Source: an uncultured Rhodospirillaceae bacterium
Lineage (GTDB): Bacteria; Pseudomonadota; Alphaproteobacteria; Rhodospirillales; UBA2165
NCBI GenBank assembly: GCA_913054205.1
Contig: CAJXJM010000126.1
Span: forward strand, 1-7,318
Direction: 5' to 3'
Length of the DNA: 7,318 nucleotides
In this document: positions 6,451 through 7,318 of the stretch, piece after piece
Position numbering within the stretch: the first letter of the stretch is position 1
How the letters are laid out: the number at the start of each line of letters is the position of its first letter
Position numbers and translations under genes: made by a program
Notes under the pieces: generated by a model
The model's database searches: none
What the model was told of the DNA's origin: nothing
Seen by the model: only the letters and a program-made list of their open reading frames with translations

Positions 6451-7299
6451 TTACTCAGCTACAACAGTATTCGACAATTTACCAATAGCCGGAATCTCGA
6501 CTTCAATCACGTCGCCCGGTTTAAGCCAATCTTTCTCCTCGGTTCCGATAATTGATCCAGCAGGACTACCGGTTGCGATCATGTCACCGGGCTCAAGCTG
6601 GGTAAATCTTGATGCATGAGCGATGAGGTACTTGGTGTCGAAGATCATCAGTTCCGTTCCGGCATCCTGCACGACTTCGCCATTGCGGCGCGTATAGATG
6701 TGTTGCTCGGCAGGATCGCCAACGTCGTCCGCCGTGACAATCCAAGGGCCAATGCCGCCTGATTTATAGAAGTTTTTTGCCGGCGTATTTTGAGTTCCCA
6801 TCGCCATCCAGTCACGCACACTACCTTCGTTCATAATGGTATACCCAACAATGTGATCCAGCGCGTTATCTTCTGAGATGTGCCGACCGGCTTTACCGAT
6901 GACCGCCACCAATTCGCCTTCATAATCAAATTGCTCGCCGGCCTTAGGATCAAGAATGTCTTCGTTATGAGCCGAAAAGCCACTTACGAAACGTCCAAAA
7001 ATGCTCGGATATTGAAGTGGCCCACCTTCCTCGACAACTTCATGGTAGGCCCGGTAATTGCGCCCGGCACACATAATTTTTTGCACATTTGGGATCGGCA
7101 AATCATATTCAATCGCCTCTAGCGTATGATCAGTTGCCTCACCTTCAAGCGCCTTCAGCTGGTCCAGCGAGTCTGCCGCTATGACGTCTCGGAGCGTTGG
7201 AAATTTATCCCCCAAACGGGCGGAAGCATCAACAATGCCATCGCCGACAACCACGCCATAACACTCTTTACCATCGGCTTTATAGCTTATGAGTTTCAT
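6451..7299 (-). CDS. Fumarylacetoacetate hydrolase (FAH) family protein
   Basis: This 282-residue cytoplasmic metal enzyme of the FAH superfamily has members that hydrolyse, isomerise or decarboxylate beta-diketo or oxaloacetate-like acids, often at the end of aromatic catabolism. An N-terminal small domain (about 1-65) precedes the FAH fold. Visible signatures are CAGRNYRAYHEV (77-88, with His86 near the active site), the metal-binding EGE at Glu127 and Glu129 (DYEGELVAVIG), MNEGSVRDWM (156-165), Lys176 in PAKNF, GPWIVTADD (184-192) and TGSPAG (243-248). The third metal ligand, Asp in the common NDxSARD form, is Glu158 here. The length is normal for single-domain members. The ATG at 7299 is preceded by AAAGGA with an eight-base gap. 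The transporter gene follows within 14 bases, suggesting one transcript. Exact substrate is unknown; it need not be fumarylacetoacetate itself. Confidence 0.93.
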   Translation of the reverse strand: MKLISYKADGKECYGVVVGDGIVDASARLGDKFPTLRDVIAADSLDQLKALEGEATDHTLEAIEYDLPIPNVQKIMCAGRNYRAYHEVVEEGGPLQYPSIFGRFVSGFSAHNEDILDPKAGEQFDYEGELVAVIGKAGRHISEDNALDHIVGYTIMNEGSVRDWMAMGTQNTPAKNFYKSGGIGPWIVTADDVGDPAEQHIYTRRNGEVVQDAGTELMIFDTKYLIAHASRFTQLEPGDMIATGSPAGSIIGTEEKDWLKPGDVIEVEIPAIGKLSNTVVAE

Positions 7300-7307
7300 T
7301 TCTTTAG

Positions 7308-7313
7308 TCCTTT
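7308..7313 (-). promoter_or_regulatory. Ribosome binding site of the FAH-family gene
   Basis: On the - strand AAAGGA is followed by eight bases and then ATG at 7299. It is the strongest such site in the - strand block and supports this start. Only five further upstream bases are in the window, so the promoter cannot be seen. Confidence 0.75.
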
Positions 7314-7318
7314 AATAG

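Overview
The window comes from a bacterial chromosome, most likely an alphaproteobacterium. The class III cyclase carries the VNQFQGDAM and LNYTVHGDAVN signatures I associate with that class. The long fatty-acid oxidation protein is of the ~700-residue, peroxisomal-like type common there, and the FAH-family and glutathionyl-hydroquinone reductase genes fit the same placement. Base composition looks slightly AT-rich by eye and fairly even across the window. The species assignment is inference.

Layout. On the + strand, positions 1-521 hold the C-terminal part of a nucleotide cyclase whose start lies outside the window. After 11 bases comes a class I SAM-dependent methyltransferase (533-1246), probably in the same operon. 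A 180-base AT-rich spacer follows, with an imperfect inverted repeat and an exact TATAAT box. It leads into a small, basic, probably exported protein of unknown function (1427-2149). The rest is on the - strand. Read in its own direction it runs: FAH-family hydrolase (7299-6451), EamA/DMT-type membrane transporter (6436-5513), a 226-base spacer, glutathionyl-hydroquinone reductase (5286-4312) and a bifunctional enoyl-CoA hydratase/3-hydroxyacyl-CoA dehydrogenase (4269-2167). The + and - blocks converge with only 17 bases between stop codons at 2150-2166.

How the genes may work together. The cyclase and methyltransferase look like one signalling or modification unit of unknown target. The hydrolase and transporter are tightly spaced and probably co-transcribed. 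The reductase and the beta-oxidation enzyme form a second close pair. Together the four - strand genes could serve uptake and breakdown of aromatic, quinone-derived or acyl compounds, but no ring-cleavage enzyme, thiolase or regulator is present to confirm this.

The most notable observation is at the start of the exported protein. A clear signal peptide is encoded upstream of the only conventional in-frame start, but its natural ATG (1395) lies in another frame, one base away across a run of six A. This could be an assembly error, a mutation, or a slippage or phase-variation switch. I do not see strong evidence for a wholly new multi-gene system. No tRNA, rRNA, CRISPR array or mobile element was found.
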